Shown: positions 16,426 to 25,612, counted from the stretch's first letter. The stretch: 64,000 nt of DNA from Streptomyces pyxinae (GCF_024756275.1 NZ_JANUGQ010000003.1:310001-374000), one strand, 5' to 3'. The notes: a model not told the origin generated them from the sequence alone. Made by a program: numbers and translations.

Positions 16426-18096
16426 CTACTGTCCCGGGTCGCCCGTGGCCACGGTCAGCTCGAAGGTCTGGTTGCCCGGGACCACGGCGGTGCTCTCCGT
16501 CGGGAACTGGGCGATCACCTGGTCCTCGGCGTACAGCGGGTCGTCGACTTCCTTGATCTTGAACTGCCAGCCCGCCGCCTGGATGCAGCTCTTCACCGAG
16601 AGGACGTCCTTGTAGATGAAGCTCGGCGCCCGTACCTTCGCGGGGTCGTTGGTGTCCTCGCTCGCGTCGCTGCACTTCTCGGGGTCGATCGTGCGGTTCC
16701 GCTCCGGCGGCTTGTGCTCGCCCGTCGCCGGCGCCGGCGCCGCCGAACCGCTCGCCCCACCGCCCGCGCGGGTGGCGGTCGTGTCGTCGTCGCGGTTCAT
16801 GGCCACCGCCGTCACCACGCCCCCGACCACCAGCAGCGCCACCACCAGGGCGCCGACCAGGAGCGGGGTGTTGCGCCGGTTCGTGGTCCCCGGCCCGGCG
16901 GCGGGCACCGGCTGCGGAGCGGTCTGGTACGGGGCGGGCCCCGGCGGCGGGTAACCCGGCTGCGGATAGCCGTAGCCCGGGGTGGGAGCCGGGGTCGGCG
17001 GGCCGTACGGGCCGGCGGCCGGAGCCACGGCACCATGTCCCCCGGCATGTCCCCCGGAACCGTGCGCCGGCGGCGGTCCCGGCTGGTACGGGGTCCGGAC
17101 CGCGCCCGGTGCGGGGGCCGGGGCGGCTGCGTCCAGCGGCGGGAAGACGGCCGAGCCCACTCCCGCACCGCTGTTGGTGGCCGGGGCCCCCGGCACGATG
17201 GCGGGCGTCCCGGCCTGTCCGGCGGCCAGCAGCCGCAGGCACTCGTCCCGCATGACGGCGGCGGACGGGAAGCGCTCGTTCGGGTTCTTCTTCAGTGCCC
17301 GGGCCACCAGCGCGTCCATCGCGGGCGTCACCGACCGGTTGATGGAGGACGGGGCGACCGGTGCCTCCTGCACATGGGCGTACGCGATGGCCAGCGGCGA
17401 GTCCGCGTCGAACGGCAGCCGCCCGGTGAGCAGCTGGAAGAGCATGATGCCGACCGAGTAGAGGTCGGAGCGGGCGTCGACCCCGCGCCCGAGCGCCTGC
17501 TCCGGCGAGAGGTACTGTGGGGTGCCGACGACCATGCCGGTCTGGGTCATGGAGGTGACGCCGGACTGCATGGCGCGGGCGATGCCGAAGTCCATGACCT
17601 TGACCACATCGCGCTTGGTGGTCATCACATTGCCCGGCTTGATGTCCCGGTGCACCAGGCCCATCTCGTGGCTGGTCTCCAGCGCGGCCAGCACATCGGC
17701 GGTGATCCTCAGCGCCTTGTCGGCGGGCATCGCCCCGTACCGCCGGATGTCCTCCTGGAGCACCGAGCCGAGCGGACGGCCCTCCACGTACTCCATGACG
17801 ATGTACGGCATCAGCGTCCCGCCGAGGTCGTCCTCGCCGGTGTCGAAGACCGAGACGATATTGGTGTGCTGGAGCTTGGCGACCGCCTGCGCCTCCCGGC
17901 GGAACCGCTCCCGGAAGGACTGCTCGCGGCCCAGCTCGGTGTGGAGGGTCTTGATCGCCACCTGGCGGTCGAGCGCGCTGTCGTACGCCAGGTAGACCGA
18001 GGCCATGCCGCCCTCGCCCAGCAGGTCGCGCAACTGATACCGGCCGCCCGCCACCGAACCGCCGGCATAACGGCCCCGTGCGCCGTCCTGGCTCAT
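16426..18096 (-). CDS. Transmembrane Ser/Thr protein kinase with a PASTA-like external domain
   Basis: The 556-residue product has a Hanks-type kinase domain at about residues 20-285: glycine loop GEGGMASVY, ATP lysine K49 in VAIKTL, catalytic HRDIKPGN and DFG in VMDFGIARA. The activation loop is threonine-rich (SGVTSMTQTGMVVGTPQYLSP). A Pro/Gly-rich juxtamembrane region leads to one TM at about 408-433. The external part contains one PASTA-like unit (SVKSCIQAAGWQFKIKEVDD to FELTVATGDPGQ) that may sense peptidoglycan or ligands. It is divergent from a second, related kinase at 18683. Start MSQDGARG is the first plausible codon. Confidence 0.93.
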   Translation of the reverse strand: MSQDGARGRYAGGSVAGGRYQLRDLLGEGGMASVYLAYDSALDRQVAIKTLHTELGREQSFRERFRREAQAVAKLQHTNIVSVFDTGEDDLGGTLMPYIVMEYVEGRPLGSVLQEDIRRYGAMPADKALRITADVLAALETSHEMGLVHRDIKPGNVMTTKRDVVKVMDFGIARAMQSGVTSMTQTGMVVGTPQYLSPEQALGRGVDARSDLYSVGIMLFQLLTGRLPFDADSPLAIAYAHVQEAPVAPSSINRSVTPAMDALVARALKKNPNERFPSAAVMRDECLRLLAAGQAGTPAIVPGAPATNSGAGVGSAVFPPLDAAAPAPAPGAVRTPYQPGPPPAHGSGGHAGGHGAVAPAAGPYGPPTPAPTPGYGYPQPGYPPPGPAPYQTAPQPVPAAGPGTTNRRNTPLLVGALVVALLVVGGVVTAVAMNRDDDTTATRAGGGASGSAAPAPATGEHKPPERNRTIDPEKCSDASEDTNDPAKVRAPSFIYKDVLSVKSCIQAAGWQFKIKEVDDPLYAEDQVIAQFPTESTAVVPGNQTFELTVATGDPGQ

Positions 18097-18682
18097 GTCG
18101 TGCTCCCCCGTGCGCGCGTGGTGGCCGCGTGTTCCGTCGTGACCCGGCCAAGTCTGCCCGAGGGCCCGGACACGTCAAGCCGGGCGCCCGTTCCGTGACC
18201 GTACGCGCCAGAAGCGTCTCGCAAGCGTTACCGGACCCGCATGGAATTTGCACAGGTGTACGCGGGACGGGTTTGATGGCCGGTCCATCTCGGACCGGCG
18301 CGCCTCGTGGAGGCTGTAGCGTGACGTGGCGTAGGGCCCTCGGTCCCGCGCGGTCCCGCACCCGCGGCGCCCCTCTTCCGGGGCGGCCACCGGGCGGAGT
18401 CTCCGGGCCCTGCCACCGTAGTACCCCGCTACCCCGGGCCCGGCCCGGAAAGCACCCGAGCGGCACCGGCAGTACCCAGCAGGACCGAGAAGCAGGATCC
18501 ACAGCAGTACAGCAGGATCCACAGCAGTACAAGCAGGCAGCAGTACACGTAGTACGAGCAGTGCAAGCAGTACGAGCAGTACCGGCAGGACCCCCGGGAG
18601 GCACCGGCACCCGGGGAGCGAGACACGGCGGCCCACCGCCCGCGTCGCACAGCACGCGGCACAGAAACGACGGCGAGGACTG
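18097..18682. promoter_or_regulatory. Divergent kinase promoter region with an AGCAGTAC-rich leader
   Basis: This 586-base spacer separates two divergent kinase genes. Near the rightward gene it contains a perfect 20-base tandem duplication (18491-18510 and 18511-18530, unit AGCAGGATCCACAGCAGTAC). A run of AGTAC/GCAGTAC elements continues to about 18592. Its composition is clearly less GC-rich than its surroundings. An open frame crosses it and ends TGATG on the kinase start, but it has no recognisable protein content. Confidence 0.6.
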
Positions 18683-20383
18683 ATGGCATCCGAATCCGAG
18701 GCAGGCGGCGGCGGGATGTCGGATGCCGCGGAGTGGGGCGCCGGCGGACTGGTCGGTGACGGCCGCTACCGGCTGACCCACCGTCTCGGCCGTGGCGGCA
18801 TGGCCGAGGTGTTCGCGGCCGAGGACGTACGGCTCGGCCGCACCGTGGCCGTGAAGCTGCTCCGTCCCGACCTCGCCGAGGACCCGGTCTCCAAGGCCCG
18901 CTTCACCCGCGAGGCACAGTCGGTGGCCGGGCTCAACCACCACGCGATCGTGGCGGTGTACGACTCCGGCGAGGACCTCGTGGGCGGCCGGTCCGTCCCG
19001 TACATCGTCATGGAGCTGGTCGAGGGCCGCACCATCCGCGACCTGCTGATCAACGCCGAGGCGCCGCCGCCCGAGCAGGCGCTGATCATCGTCTCGGGTG
19101 TGCTGGAGGCGCTGGCCTACTCCCATCAGCACGGCATCGTGCACCGGGACATCAAACCGGCCAATGTGATCATCACCAACAGCGGTGCCGTCAAGGTGAT
19201 GGACTTCGGCATCGCCCGGGCCCTGCACGGGGCGCAGTCCACCATGACCCAGACCGGCATGGTGATGGGCACCCCGCAGTACCTCTCCCCGGAACAGGCG
19301 CTCGGCAAGGCCGTCGACCACCGCTCCGACCTGTACGCCACCGGCTGCCTGCTCTACGAGCTGCTGGCGCTGCGGCCCCCGTTCACCGGTGAGACCCCGC
19401 TCTCCGTGGTCTACCAGCATGTCCAGGACATCCCGGTGCCGCCGTCCCAGGTGGCCGACGTGGCCCCGCCGGAGCTGGACGGGCTGGCCATGCGCGCCCT
19501 CGCCAAGGACCCGGACGACCGGTTCCAGAGCGCCGAGGAGATGCGCGGGCTGGTCCAGTACGGCCTCCAGATGCTCCAGCAGCAGGGCGGCCACACGGGC
19601 ATCTGGAACACCGGCCCGGTGGCGGTGCACGAGGGCGCGCACACCCCGGTCGGCGGCGTCGCGGCCACCACGGCCATGGGTCACCCGATGCACGGCGACA
19701 CCTCGCAGGGCCCGATACTGCCCCCGCTCAACCCGGACGACGGCGCGTACACCTACGACGGCGGGCGCGGCGCGTCCGGCGGCGGCCGGAAGCTCTGGCT
19801 CTTCGTCGCGCTGGCCCTGGTCGCCATCCTGGGCGGCACGATGTACGCCTTCGGCAATGTGGGCGACACCGCCAAGACGCCGGACAAGAACAAGACCTCC
19901 GTCTCGCCCTCGCCCTCCTCGTCGGGCAGCTCCTCCCCGTCGCCCTCGCCGTCGGAGTCGAAGTCCGAGGGGACCGGCGACGAGGGGGACGGCTCGGACG
20001 GCGGCGGCAACGGCGGCTGGGACCCCAAGCCCTCCCACGACTGGCCCTCGCGGTCCTGGTCCCCCTCCCCGTCCGCGTCCGAGGGCTCCTCCTCGTCCTC
20101 CGGCAACACCACGGACGGCAACACCACGGACGGCACCGGGGACGGCGGGAACACCACCGACGGGAACACCGGGGACGGCGGCAACACCAGCACCGGGACC
20201 AGCCAGGGGACGACCGAGGGGAACACCACGGACGGCACCGGGGACGGCGGTCAGACCAGCACCGGCACCAGCCAGGGCACCGGGGACGGCGGTCAGGCCA
20301 GCACCGGGACCAGCCAGGGCACCGGCAATCAGGGCAACACCAGCCAGGGCGCGGAGACCGAGGGCACCGGAACCGGCACCTGA
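18683..20383 (+). CDS. Transmembrane Ser/Thr protein kinase with a Gly/Thr/Asn repeat ectodomain
   Basis: The 566-residue product has a kinase domain at about residues 28-290: GRGGMAEVF loop, K58 in VAVKLL, HRDIKPAN near residue 152, DFG, and activation loop STMTQTGMVMGTPQYLSPEQ. One TM (LWLFVALALVAILGGTMYAF) lies at about 370-390. Unlike the neighbour it has no PASTA unit. The exterior is a Ser/Pro stretch, then imperfect repeats of GDGGNTTDGN and TSTGTSQGT. The ectodomain looks like a flexible wall-spanning stalk. The ATG follows GGCGAGG. A downstream ATG at 18716 is an alternative start. Confidence 0.93.
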   Translation: MASESEAGGGGMSDAAEWGAGGLVGDGRYRLTHRLGRGGMAEVFAAEDVRLGRTVAVKLLRPDLAEDPVSKARFTREAQSVAGLNHHAIVAVYDSGEDLVGGRSVPYIVMELVEGRTIRDLLINAEAPPPEQALIIVSGVLEALAYSHQHGIVHRDIKPANVIITNSGAVKVMDFGIARALHGAQSTMTQTGMVMGTPQYLSPEQALGKAVDHRSDLYATGCLLYELLALRPPFTGETPLSVVYQHVQDIPVPPSQVADVAPPELDGLAMRALAKDPDDRFQSAEEMRGLVQYGLQMLQQQGGHTGIWNTGPVAVHEGAHTPVGGVAATTAMGHPMHGDTSQGPILPPLNPDDGAYTYDGGRGASGGGRKLWLFVALALVAILGGTMYAFGNVGDTAKTPDKNKTSVSPSPSSSGSSSPSPSPSESKSEGTGDEGDGSDGGGNGGWDPKPSHDWPSRSWSPSPSASEGSSSSSGNTTDGNTTDGTGDGGNTTDGNTGDGGNTSTGTSQGTTEGNTTDGTGDGGQTSTGTSQGTGDGGQASTGTSQGTGNQGNTSQGAETEGTGTGT

Positions 20384-20403
20384 GCCCGGCTCGTTCGGCA
20401 GTC

Positions 20404-20443
20404 CCGTGGGGTCGGTACGGAGAGGTCCGTACCGGCCCCACGG
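20404..20443. terminator. 18-bp hairpin between convergent kinase and phosphotransferase genes
   Basis: CCGTGGGG, one U-G wobble and CGGTACGGA pair with the mirrored arm around a GAGG loop. It stands just after the kinase stop and can serve both convergent genes. Confidence 0.78.
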
Positions 20444-20444
20444 C

Positions 20445-20625
20445 CGTCCGGGTCCCGAGCTTCCGGGCCCCCGGGCCCCACGGCCCTCCGGTCCCGGGCC
20501 CCCGGCCCCACGGCCGTCCGGGCCCCGAGCCCCCGGCCCCGCGACCGTCCGGGCGGCGGCCGTCCGGGCCCTGGGCTTCCGGGCTCCGGGCTGCCGGGCT
20601 CCGGGCTGCCGGGCCCCCGGCCGTC
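20445..20625. repeat. Low-complexity CGGCCGTCCGGGCCCC repeat block
   Basis: Between the terminator and the phosphotransferase stop lie roughly ten imperfect copies of a CCGTCCGGGCCCC/CTCCGGGCTGCCGGG motif. No gene is evident in it. Confidence 0.5.
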
Positions 20626-20671
20626 CAGGGTGTCGGCTCCTCCGGGCTTCCGGCCCCTGGCTTTCCCGGGG

Positions 20672-21955
20672 TCACCCCGCGAAGGCGGCCCGGACGGCCT
20701 CGTACTCCCGGGTCCACCAGACCACCAGGGCCGAGGCAGCCGGGAACTGCGCGTCCGGACGGCTGTCGCCCAGCTCGTAGCGCCAGCGCAGTATCCAGAA
20801 GTCGTTGAGCCGCTCCCACCAGACCCGGTGCGCCGCCGCGGCCAGCTCGCCCGGTGCGGCGCCGGCGGCCCGCCGGTAGGCCCGGGCGTAGGCCCGTACC
20901 TTCGTCAGGTCCAGGCGCCCGTCCGGCTGTACGAAGAAGATCACCGCCGCCCGGACCGCCTCCTCCGCCCGGGGCTGGACGCCGAGCCGGTCCCAGTCGA
21001 CGATCGCGGCGGGTTCCGCGCCCCGGTAGAGCAGGTTCAGGGGGTGGAAGTCCCCGTGCACCCAGCCGCCCGTCGCGGCCGGCGGCGGGCGCCGGTGCGC
21101 CTGCTCGGCCAGCAGCCGCCGGCGCTCCAGCAGCCGGTGCTCGGCCAGCTCGTCGAAGCAGCCGCGCGGCCTCCGGTCCCGCACCATCGTCAGTAACCTG
21201 CCGATCAACCGGAGGGTCTCCTCCGGATCGGCGCTCCGGTGCGCGCCCCCCGGGGCCGTCCCCGGTCCCGCGTCCGGTCCGGAGCCCGGCCCGGCGCCGG
21301 CCGGGAGTGCCGGTCCCGCCTCGGGCTCCATGACCCGCTCCAGACAGGTGTGGACCAGGCCGAGCAGTGCGCCGAGCCGCCGGGAGCCGGCCGGGGTCAG
21401 CTGGGCCCCGCCCCGGTGGCGGCCCTCCACCCAGGGGTGCAGGGCGTAGCAGTGCCCGCCGATGACCGCGACCGTCCGGCCCTCGGCGTCCGGCAGCGGC
21501 GGGGCGACCGGGACGCCGAGCCCGTGCAGCCGCTGGGTGGCACGGTGCTGGCGGACGATGGTCTCCCGGTCGGCGGTGGGGGCGTCCAGGTGCTGCTTCA
21601 GGAAGTACGCGCCGCGCGTGGTGGCGAGGCGGTAGCCCCGGTTGAGCAGGCCCTGGGCGACCGGGACGCAGGAGAGCGGCTCGCCCGCGTCGGCGTAACG
21701 GCGCAGCAGCGCGCGGACGGGGGGCCCGTGGGCGGGAGGGGGAGGAACGGCCGGAGCCGCGAAGCCGGTGCGGCCGGAACCGGGGGCGGCGGCCGGAGCG
21801 GGGAAGCTCGGATGGGCGGGGAGGAGGCGTTCCGTACGGGTGGGGAGAGCGGACGCCGCGCGTACGGGAGCGGGCGAGGGGGTGGGGAAGGAAACGGGGA
21901 AGGGGGCGGGCAAAGCAGCGGGGAAAGTTGCAGATGAGCGCGGCACTCCCCACAT
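20672..21955 (-). CDS. Aminoglycoside phosphotransferase-fold (APH/ChoK-like) protein
   Basis: The 427-residue product has an APH-type kinase fold after a Pro/Ala-rich N-terminus of about 75 residues. Signatures include a YFLKQH lysine segment, the catalytic loop VHGDFHPLNLLY (about residues 290-301) and the metal-binding IVDWDRLG. Such proteins phosphorylate small hydroxylated molecules or act in resistance, but the substrate cannot be read from sequence. A Gly/Pro/Ala insert at about residues 210-245 interrupts the fold and is probably a surface loop. The ATG at MWGVPRS has no clear ribosome site. Confidence 0.82.
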   Translation of the reverse strand: MWGVPRSSATFPAALPAPFPVSFPTPSPAPVRAASALPTRTERLLPAHPSFPAPAAAPGSGRTGFAAPAVPPPPAHGPPVRALLRRYADAGEPLSCVPVAQGLLNRGYRLATTRGAYFLKQHLDAPTADRETIVRQHRATQRLHGLGVPVAPPLPDAEGRTVAVIGGHCYALHPWVEGRHRGGAQLTPAGSRRLGALLGLVHTCLERVMEPEAGPALPAGAGPGSGPDAGPGTAPGGAHRSADPEETLRLIGRLLTMVRDRRPRGCFDELAEHRLLERRRLLAEQAHRRPPPAATGGWVHGDFHPLNLLYRGAEPAAIVDWDRLGVQPRAEEAVRAAVIFFVQPDGRLDLTKVRAYARAYRRAAGAAPGELAAAAHRVWWERLNDFWILRWRYELGDSRPDAQFPAASALVVWWTREYEAVRAAFAG

Positions 21956-22295
21956 GCTAGATCACGGAGAGTGTCGGTTGCGCATCGCTATGTGATTGGT
22001 GTAATGAGTTTGCGGCCCTGCGGCCCTGCGGCTTGCCACGGCGGCCGCCGGCCCGCCCCGGGAGCGGCCTGTTCCGGGCCCGGCCCCGGCTCCGGCCTTC
22101 GGGGGCCACGCCGGGCGGGCTCGGCGCCGGACGGCCTTCGAGAGCCATGCCCCGAGGGCGGCCGCAGCGCCAGGCGGATGCCGTCCGGGCTCAGCGTCGG
22201 CCGGCCTCGGCGCCGGGCGAGTGTCGTCCGGGCCCGGCGCCGGACGGCCCCGGCCGCCGGGAGCCGGGCCCGTTCGGTTTCGGCACCGTTCGGTC
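21956..22295. other. Intergenic spacer with an AT-rich island, no gene seen
   Basis: 340 bases between two leftward genes. Near 21975-22012 an unusually AT-rich patch contains TTGCGC, 18 bases, then TAATGA on the plus strand, which resembles a promoter although no rightward gene follows. The patch may instead hold the phosphotransferase promoter on the minus strand. The rest is low-complexity GC repeats, including CCGTTCGG three times near 22270-22310. Confidence 0.4.
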
Positions 22296-22961
22296 TCAGC
22301 GCCGTTCGGCCTGGAGGCGGGCGACATAGGCCGCCGCCTGGGAGCGGCGCTCCATGCCCAGCTTGGACAGCAGGCTGGAGACGTAGTTCTTGATGGTCTT
22401 CTCGGCCAGGTGCAGCCGCTCCCCGATGGCCCGGTTGGTCAGCCCCTCACCGATCAGGTCCAGGATCTTGCGCTCCTGCTCGGTCAGCCCGGCCAGCCGG
22501 TCGTCCCCGCCGCCGCCGGCCCCGCGTCCGCCCCGGAGGCGCTCCAGCACCCGGGCGGTGGCGACCGGGTCCAGCAGGGACTTGCCGGCCGCCACGTCCC
22601 GTACCGCGGTCAGCAGTTCCTCGCCCCGGATGGCCTTCAGGACGTACCCCGAGGCCCCGGCCATGATCGCGTCGAAGAGCGCCTCGTCGTCCGCGAAGGA
22701 GGTGAGCATCAGGCAGGCGATGCCCTCGTCCCGCGAGCGGATCTCCCGGCAGACCTCCACCCCGCTGCCGTCCGGCAGCCGGACGTCGAGCACGGCCACG
22801 TCCGGCCGGGTGGCCGGAATCCTGACCAGCGCGTCCGCCGCCGTCCCCGCCTCACCGACGACCTCCAGGTCCCGCTCGCCGGAGAGCAGCTCGTGCACGC
22901 CTCGCCGCACGATCTCATGATCATCCAGCAGAAATACGGTGATTTTTCCATCCTCGCGCAC
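22296..22961 (-). CDS. Orphan NarL/DevR-type response regulator
   Basis: The 221-residue product has a receiver domain with acidic pocket LLDDHE, phospho-acceptor D59 in VAVLDVRLPDGSG and the conserved lysine in YVLKA. A glycine-rich hinge leads to a LuxR-type HTH, LTEQERKILDLIGEGLTNRAIGERLHLAEKTIKNYVSSLLSKLG. This is the DevR/DosR-like arrangement of actinobacteria. No histidine kinase lies nearby, so it is an orphan. It starts with GTG and has no obvious ribosome site; TATGTG about 12 bases upstream may be part of the promoter. It is divergent from the second bkd operon and could regulate it, but this is only positional. Confidence 0.93.
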   Translation of the reverse strand: MREDGKITVFLLDDHEIVRRGVHELLSGERDLEVVGEAGTAADALVRIPATRPDVAVLDVRLPDGSGVEVCREIRSRDEGIACLMLTSFADDEALFDAIMAGASGYVLKAIRGEELLTAVRDVAAGKSLLDPVATARVLERLRGGRGAGGGGDDRLAGLTEQERKILDLIGEGLTNRAIGERLHLAEKTIKNYVSSLLSKLGMERRSQAAAYVARLQAERR

Positions 22962-23300
22962 GGAATCAGTTTCACATACTGACTCTTCCCGTGCCCGGGG
23001 TGAGCGGGATAACGTGCCCCCTGTTCCGGCGGCCCGCCGTGAGCGTGCCCGGCGCTGTGACCAGCAGGTGTTCCCGCTTTTCTGGATTTACTTGGAAATC
23101 CAAGCAAAATCGCAGGTCAAAGGGGGTTTCGCAGGAATGCGGCGCACTGGGTAACGTGCTTTTGGACAGGGCCTCGCCGGAGCACCTGTCACGCCTGTTC
23201 CCGACCGCATGGGCACCCACCCCGTGCCCACGCCCGGACAGGCGAGCCGCACTGGCCGCCCGGCGGACCCCGGGGGCCGGACAGACGGAGGAGCACGCAC
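22962..23300. promoter_or_regulatory. Divergent promoter region of bkd operon 2 with CTTGGA-AA-TCCAAG palindrome
   Basis: The 339-base spacer holds a conspicuous AT-rich block at 23071-23120. Within it CTTGGAAATCCAAG (23091-23104) is a perfect 6-2-6 inverted repeat, and GGATTT...AAATCC (23084-23101) forms an overlapping dyad. A regulator of the operon, such as an Lrp/AsnC protein, could bind here. Nothing in it looks coding. Confidence 0.55.
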
Positions 23301-24629
23301 GTGACCGTGGAAAGCACTGCCGCGCGCAAACCGCGACGCAGCAGCGGCACCAAGCGCAGTGCCGGAGCGAGCGCCGGGACCGGCGCCAAGAAGACGGCGG
23401 CGGCCGACCCGACGACCTCGGCGACGACGGCGGAGACGCCGGCCGGGACGGCGGAGCCGCAGCTCGTGCAGCTGCTCACCCCCGAGGGCGAGCGGGTCGA
23501 GAGCGCCGAGAACGCGCGGTACGACGAGCTGGTGGCCGACATCGGCCGGGACGAACTGCGCGGGCTCTACCGGGACATGCTGCTGACCCGCCGGTTCGAC
23601 GCGGAGGCCACGTCCCTCCAGCGTCAGGGCGAGCTGGGGCTCTGGGCCTCGCTGCTCGGCCAGGAGGCCGCCCAGATCGGTTCGGGCCGTGCGCTCCGTG
23701 ACGACGACTACGTCTTCCCGACCTACCGTGAGCACGGTGTGGCCTGGTGCCGGGGCGTCGACCCGACCAATCTGCTCGGCATGTTCCGCGGCGTGAACAA
23801 CGGCGGCTGGGACCCGAACGGCAACAACTTCCACCTGTACACGATCGTCATCGGCTCCCAGACCCTGCACGCCACCGGATACGCGATGGGCGTGGCCAAG
23901 GACGGGGCCGACAGCGCGGTCATCGCGTACTTCGGCGACGGCGCCTCCAGCCAGGGCGATGTGGCGGAGTCGTTCACCTTCTCGGCGGTGTACAACGCGC
24001 CCGTGGTGTTCTTCTGCCAGAACAACCAGTGGGCCATCTCCGAGCCCACCGAGCGCCAGACCCGGGTGCCGCTCTACCAGCGCGCCCAGGGCTACGGCTT
24101 CCCGGGCGTCCGGGTGGACGGCAACGACGTGCTGGCCTGTCTGGCCGTGACCCGCTGGGCGCTGGAGCGGGCCCGCCGGGGCGAGGGCCCGACGCTGATC
24201 GAGGCGTTCACCTACCGGATGGGCGCCCACACCACCTCCGACGACCCGACCAAGTACCGGGCCGACGAGGAGCGGGCCGCCTGGGAGGACAAGGACCCGA
24301 TCCTGCGGCTGCGCGCGTACCTGGAGCGCCAGGGCTTCGCGGACGCCGACTGGTTCGCGGAGCTGGAGGTCGAGAGCGAGGCGCTCGGCAAGCGCGTCCG
24401 GGAGGCGGTCCGGGCCATGCCCGACCCCGACCACCTGGCGATCTTCGAGAACGTGTACGCGGACGGGCACGCGCTCGTCGACGAGGAGCGGGCCCAGTTC
24501 GCCGCCTACCAGGCGTCCTTCGCCGACGCGGCCGAGACGGCCGGCGCGACCGGCGGCGCCGCGACCGGCACTGCGACCGGCCCGGCGAGTGGCACGGCGA
24601 ACGGCTCCGCGAACGGGGAGGGCAACTGA
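23301..24629 (+). CDS. bkdA: Branched-chain 2-oxoacid dehydrogenase E1 component, alpha subunit (operon 2)
   Basis: Second copy of the E1 alpha subunit, 442 residues. The ThDP motif is GDGASSQGDVAES followed by QNNQWAIS at about residues 211-245, and HTTSDDPTKYR matches the mobile loop. It differs from the copy at 317 by a basic, Lys/Arg/Ala-rich N-terminal tail of about 55 residues (ARKPRRSSGTKRSAG, AKKTAAA) that resembles histone-like tails, and a Gly/Ala/Thr C-terminal tail. The GTG start follows GGAGGAG by seven bases. It is first in an operon with E1 beta two bases downstream. Confidence 0.95.
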   Translation: MTVESTAARKPRRSSGTKRSAGASAGTGAKKTAAADPTTSATTAETPAGTAEPQLVQLLTPEGERVESAENARYDELVADIGRDELRGLYRDMLLTRRFDAEATSLQRQGELGLWASLLGQEAAQIGSGRALRDDDYVFPTYREHGVAWCRGVDPTNLLGMFRGVNNGGWDPNGNNFHLYTIVIGSQTLHATGYAMGVAKDGADSAVIAYFGDGASSQGDVAESFTFSAVYNAPVVFFCQNNQWAISEPTERQTRVPLYQRAQGYGFPGVRVDGNDVLACLAVTRWALERARRGEGPTLIEAFTYRMGAHTTSDDPTKYRADEERAAWEDKDPILRLRAYLERQGFADADWFAELEVESEALGKRVREAVRAMPDPDHLAIFENVYADGHALVDEERAQFAAYQASFADAAETAGATGGAATGTATGPASGTANGSANGEGN

Positions 24630-24631
24630 CC

Positions 24632-25612
24632 ATGGCCGCACAGAAACTCCCGATCGCCAAGGCGCTCAACGAGTCCCTCCGCAAGGCGCTGGAGACCGAC
24701 CCCAAGGTCCTGATCATGGGCGAGGACGTCGGAAAGCTCGGCGGCGTCTTCCGGGTCACCGACGGTCTCCAGAAGGACTTCGGCGAGGACCGGGTCATCG
24801 ACACCCCGCTCGCGGAGTCCGGCATCGTCGGCACCGCCATCGGTCTCGCCCTGCGCGGCTACCGCCCGGTGGTGGAGATCCAGTTCGACGGGTTCGTCTT
24901 CCCGGCGTACGACCAGATCGTCACCCAGCTCGCCAAGATGCACGCCCGCGCGCTGGGCAAGGTCAAGATGCCGGTCGTGGTGCGCATTCCGTACGGCGGC
25001 GGCATCGGCGCCGTCGAGCACCACAGCGAGTCCCCCGAGGCGCTCTTCGCGCATGTGGCGGGGCTGAAGGTGGTCTCCCCGTCCAACGCCTCGGACGCCT
25101 ACTGGATGCTCCAGCAGGCGATCCAGAGCGATGATCCGGTGATCTTCTTCGAGCCCAAGCGCCGCTACTGGGACAAGAGCGAGGTGGACACCGAGGCCAT
25201 CCCGGACCATCTGCACCGGGCCCGTACGGTCCGGGCGGGCACCGATCTGACGCTGGCCGCCTACGGCCCGATGGTCAAGGTCTGTCTGGAGGCCGCGGCG
25301 GTCGCCGCCGAGGAGGGCCGGTCGGTGGAGGTGCTGGACCTGCGCACGGTCTCCCCGCTGGACTTCGACGCGATCCAGGCGTCGGTGGAGCGGACCGGCC
25401 GGCTGGTCGTGGTCCACGAGGCGCCGGTGTTCTTCGGCTCCGGCGCGGAGATCGCCGCCCGGATCACCGAGCGGTGCTTCTATCACCTGGAGGCCCCGGT
25501 GCTGCGGGTCGGCGGCTATCACGCCCCCTATCCGCCCGCGCGGCTTGAGGAGGAGTACCTGCCGGGACTCGACCGGGTGCTCGACGCCGTCGACCGCTCG
25601 CTCGCGTACTGA
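24632..25612 (+). CDS. bkdB: Branched-chain 2-oxoacid dehydrogenase E1 component, beta subunit (operon 2)
   Basis: The 326-residue E1 beta subunit contains GEDVGKLGGVFRVTDGL, VEIQFDGFVFPAYDQ, IPYGGGIGAVEHHSES and VVVHEAPVFFGSGAEIAARI. It lacks the extra N-terminal residues of the operon 1 copy and otherwise aligns block for block with it. It begins two bases after the alpha stop with GGGAGGG upstream. With the alpha subunit it decarboxylates branched 2-oxoacids and loads E2. Confidence 0.95.
   Translation: MAAQKLPIAKALNESLRKALETDPKVLIMGEDVGKLGGVFRVTDGLQKDFGEDRVIDTPLAESGIVGTAIGLALRGYRPVVEIQFDGFVFPAYDQIVTQLAKMHARALGKVKMPVVVRIPYGGGIGAVEHHSESPEALFAHVAGLKVVSPSNASDAYWMLQQAIQSDDPVIFFEPKRRYWDKSEVDTEAIPDHLHRARTVRAGTDLTLAAYGPMVKVCLEAAAVAAEEGRSVEVLDLRTVSPLDFDAIQASVERTGRLVVVHEAPVFFGSGAEIAARITERCFYHLEAPVLRVGGYHAPYPPARLEEEYLPGLDRVLDAVDRSLAY

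Noticed and set aside
18078..18683. Possible gene reading through the AGCAGTAC repeats and ending TGATG at the kinase start
   Set aside because: Most of it is Arg/Gly/Pro low complexity without a ribosome site. It is kept only as a remark in the repeat finding.
16007..20038. A 1343-codon open frame on the minus strand over the two kinase genes
   Set aside because: It is antisense or out of frame to clear kinase domains and its translation is low-complexity Arg/Gly/Pro with no motif; long spurious frames are expected at this GC content.
21975..22012. Promoter-like TTGCGC-18-TAATGA on the plus strand
   Set aside because: No rightward gene follows it, so it is left as an AT-rich island and not called as a promoter.
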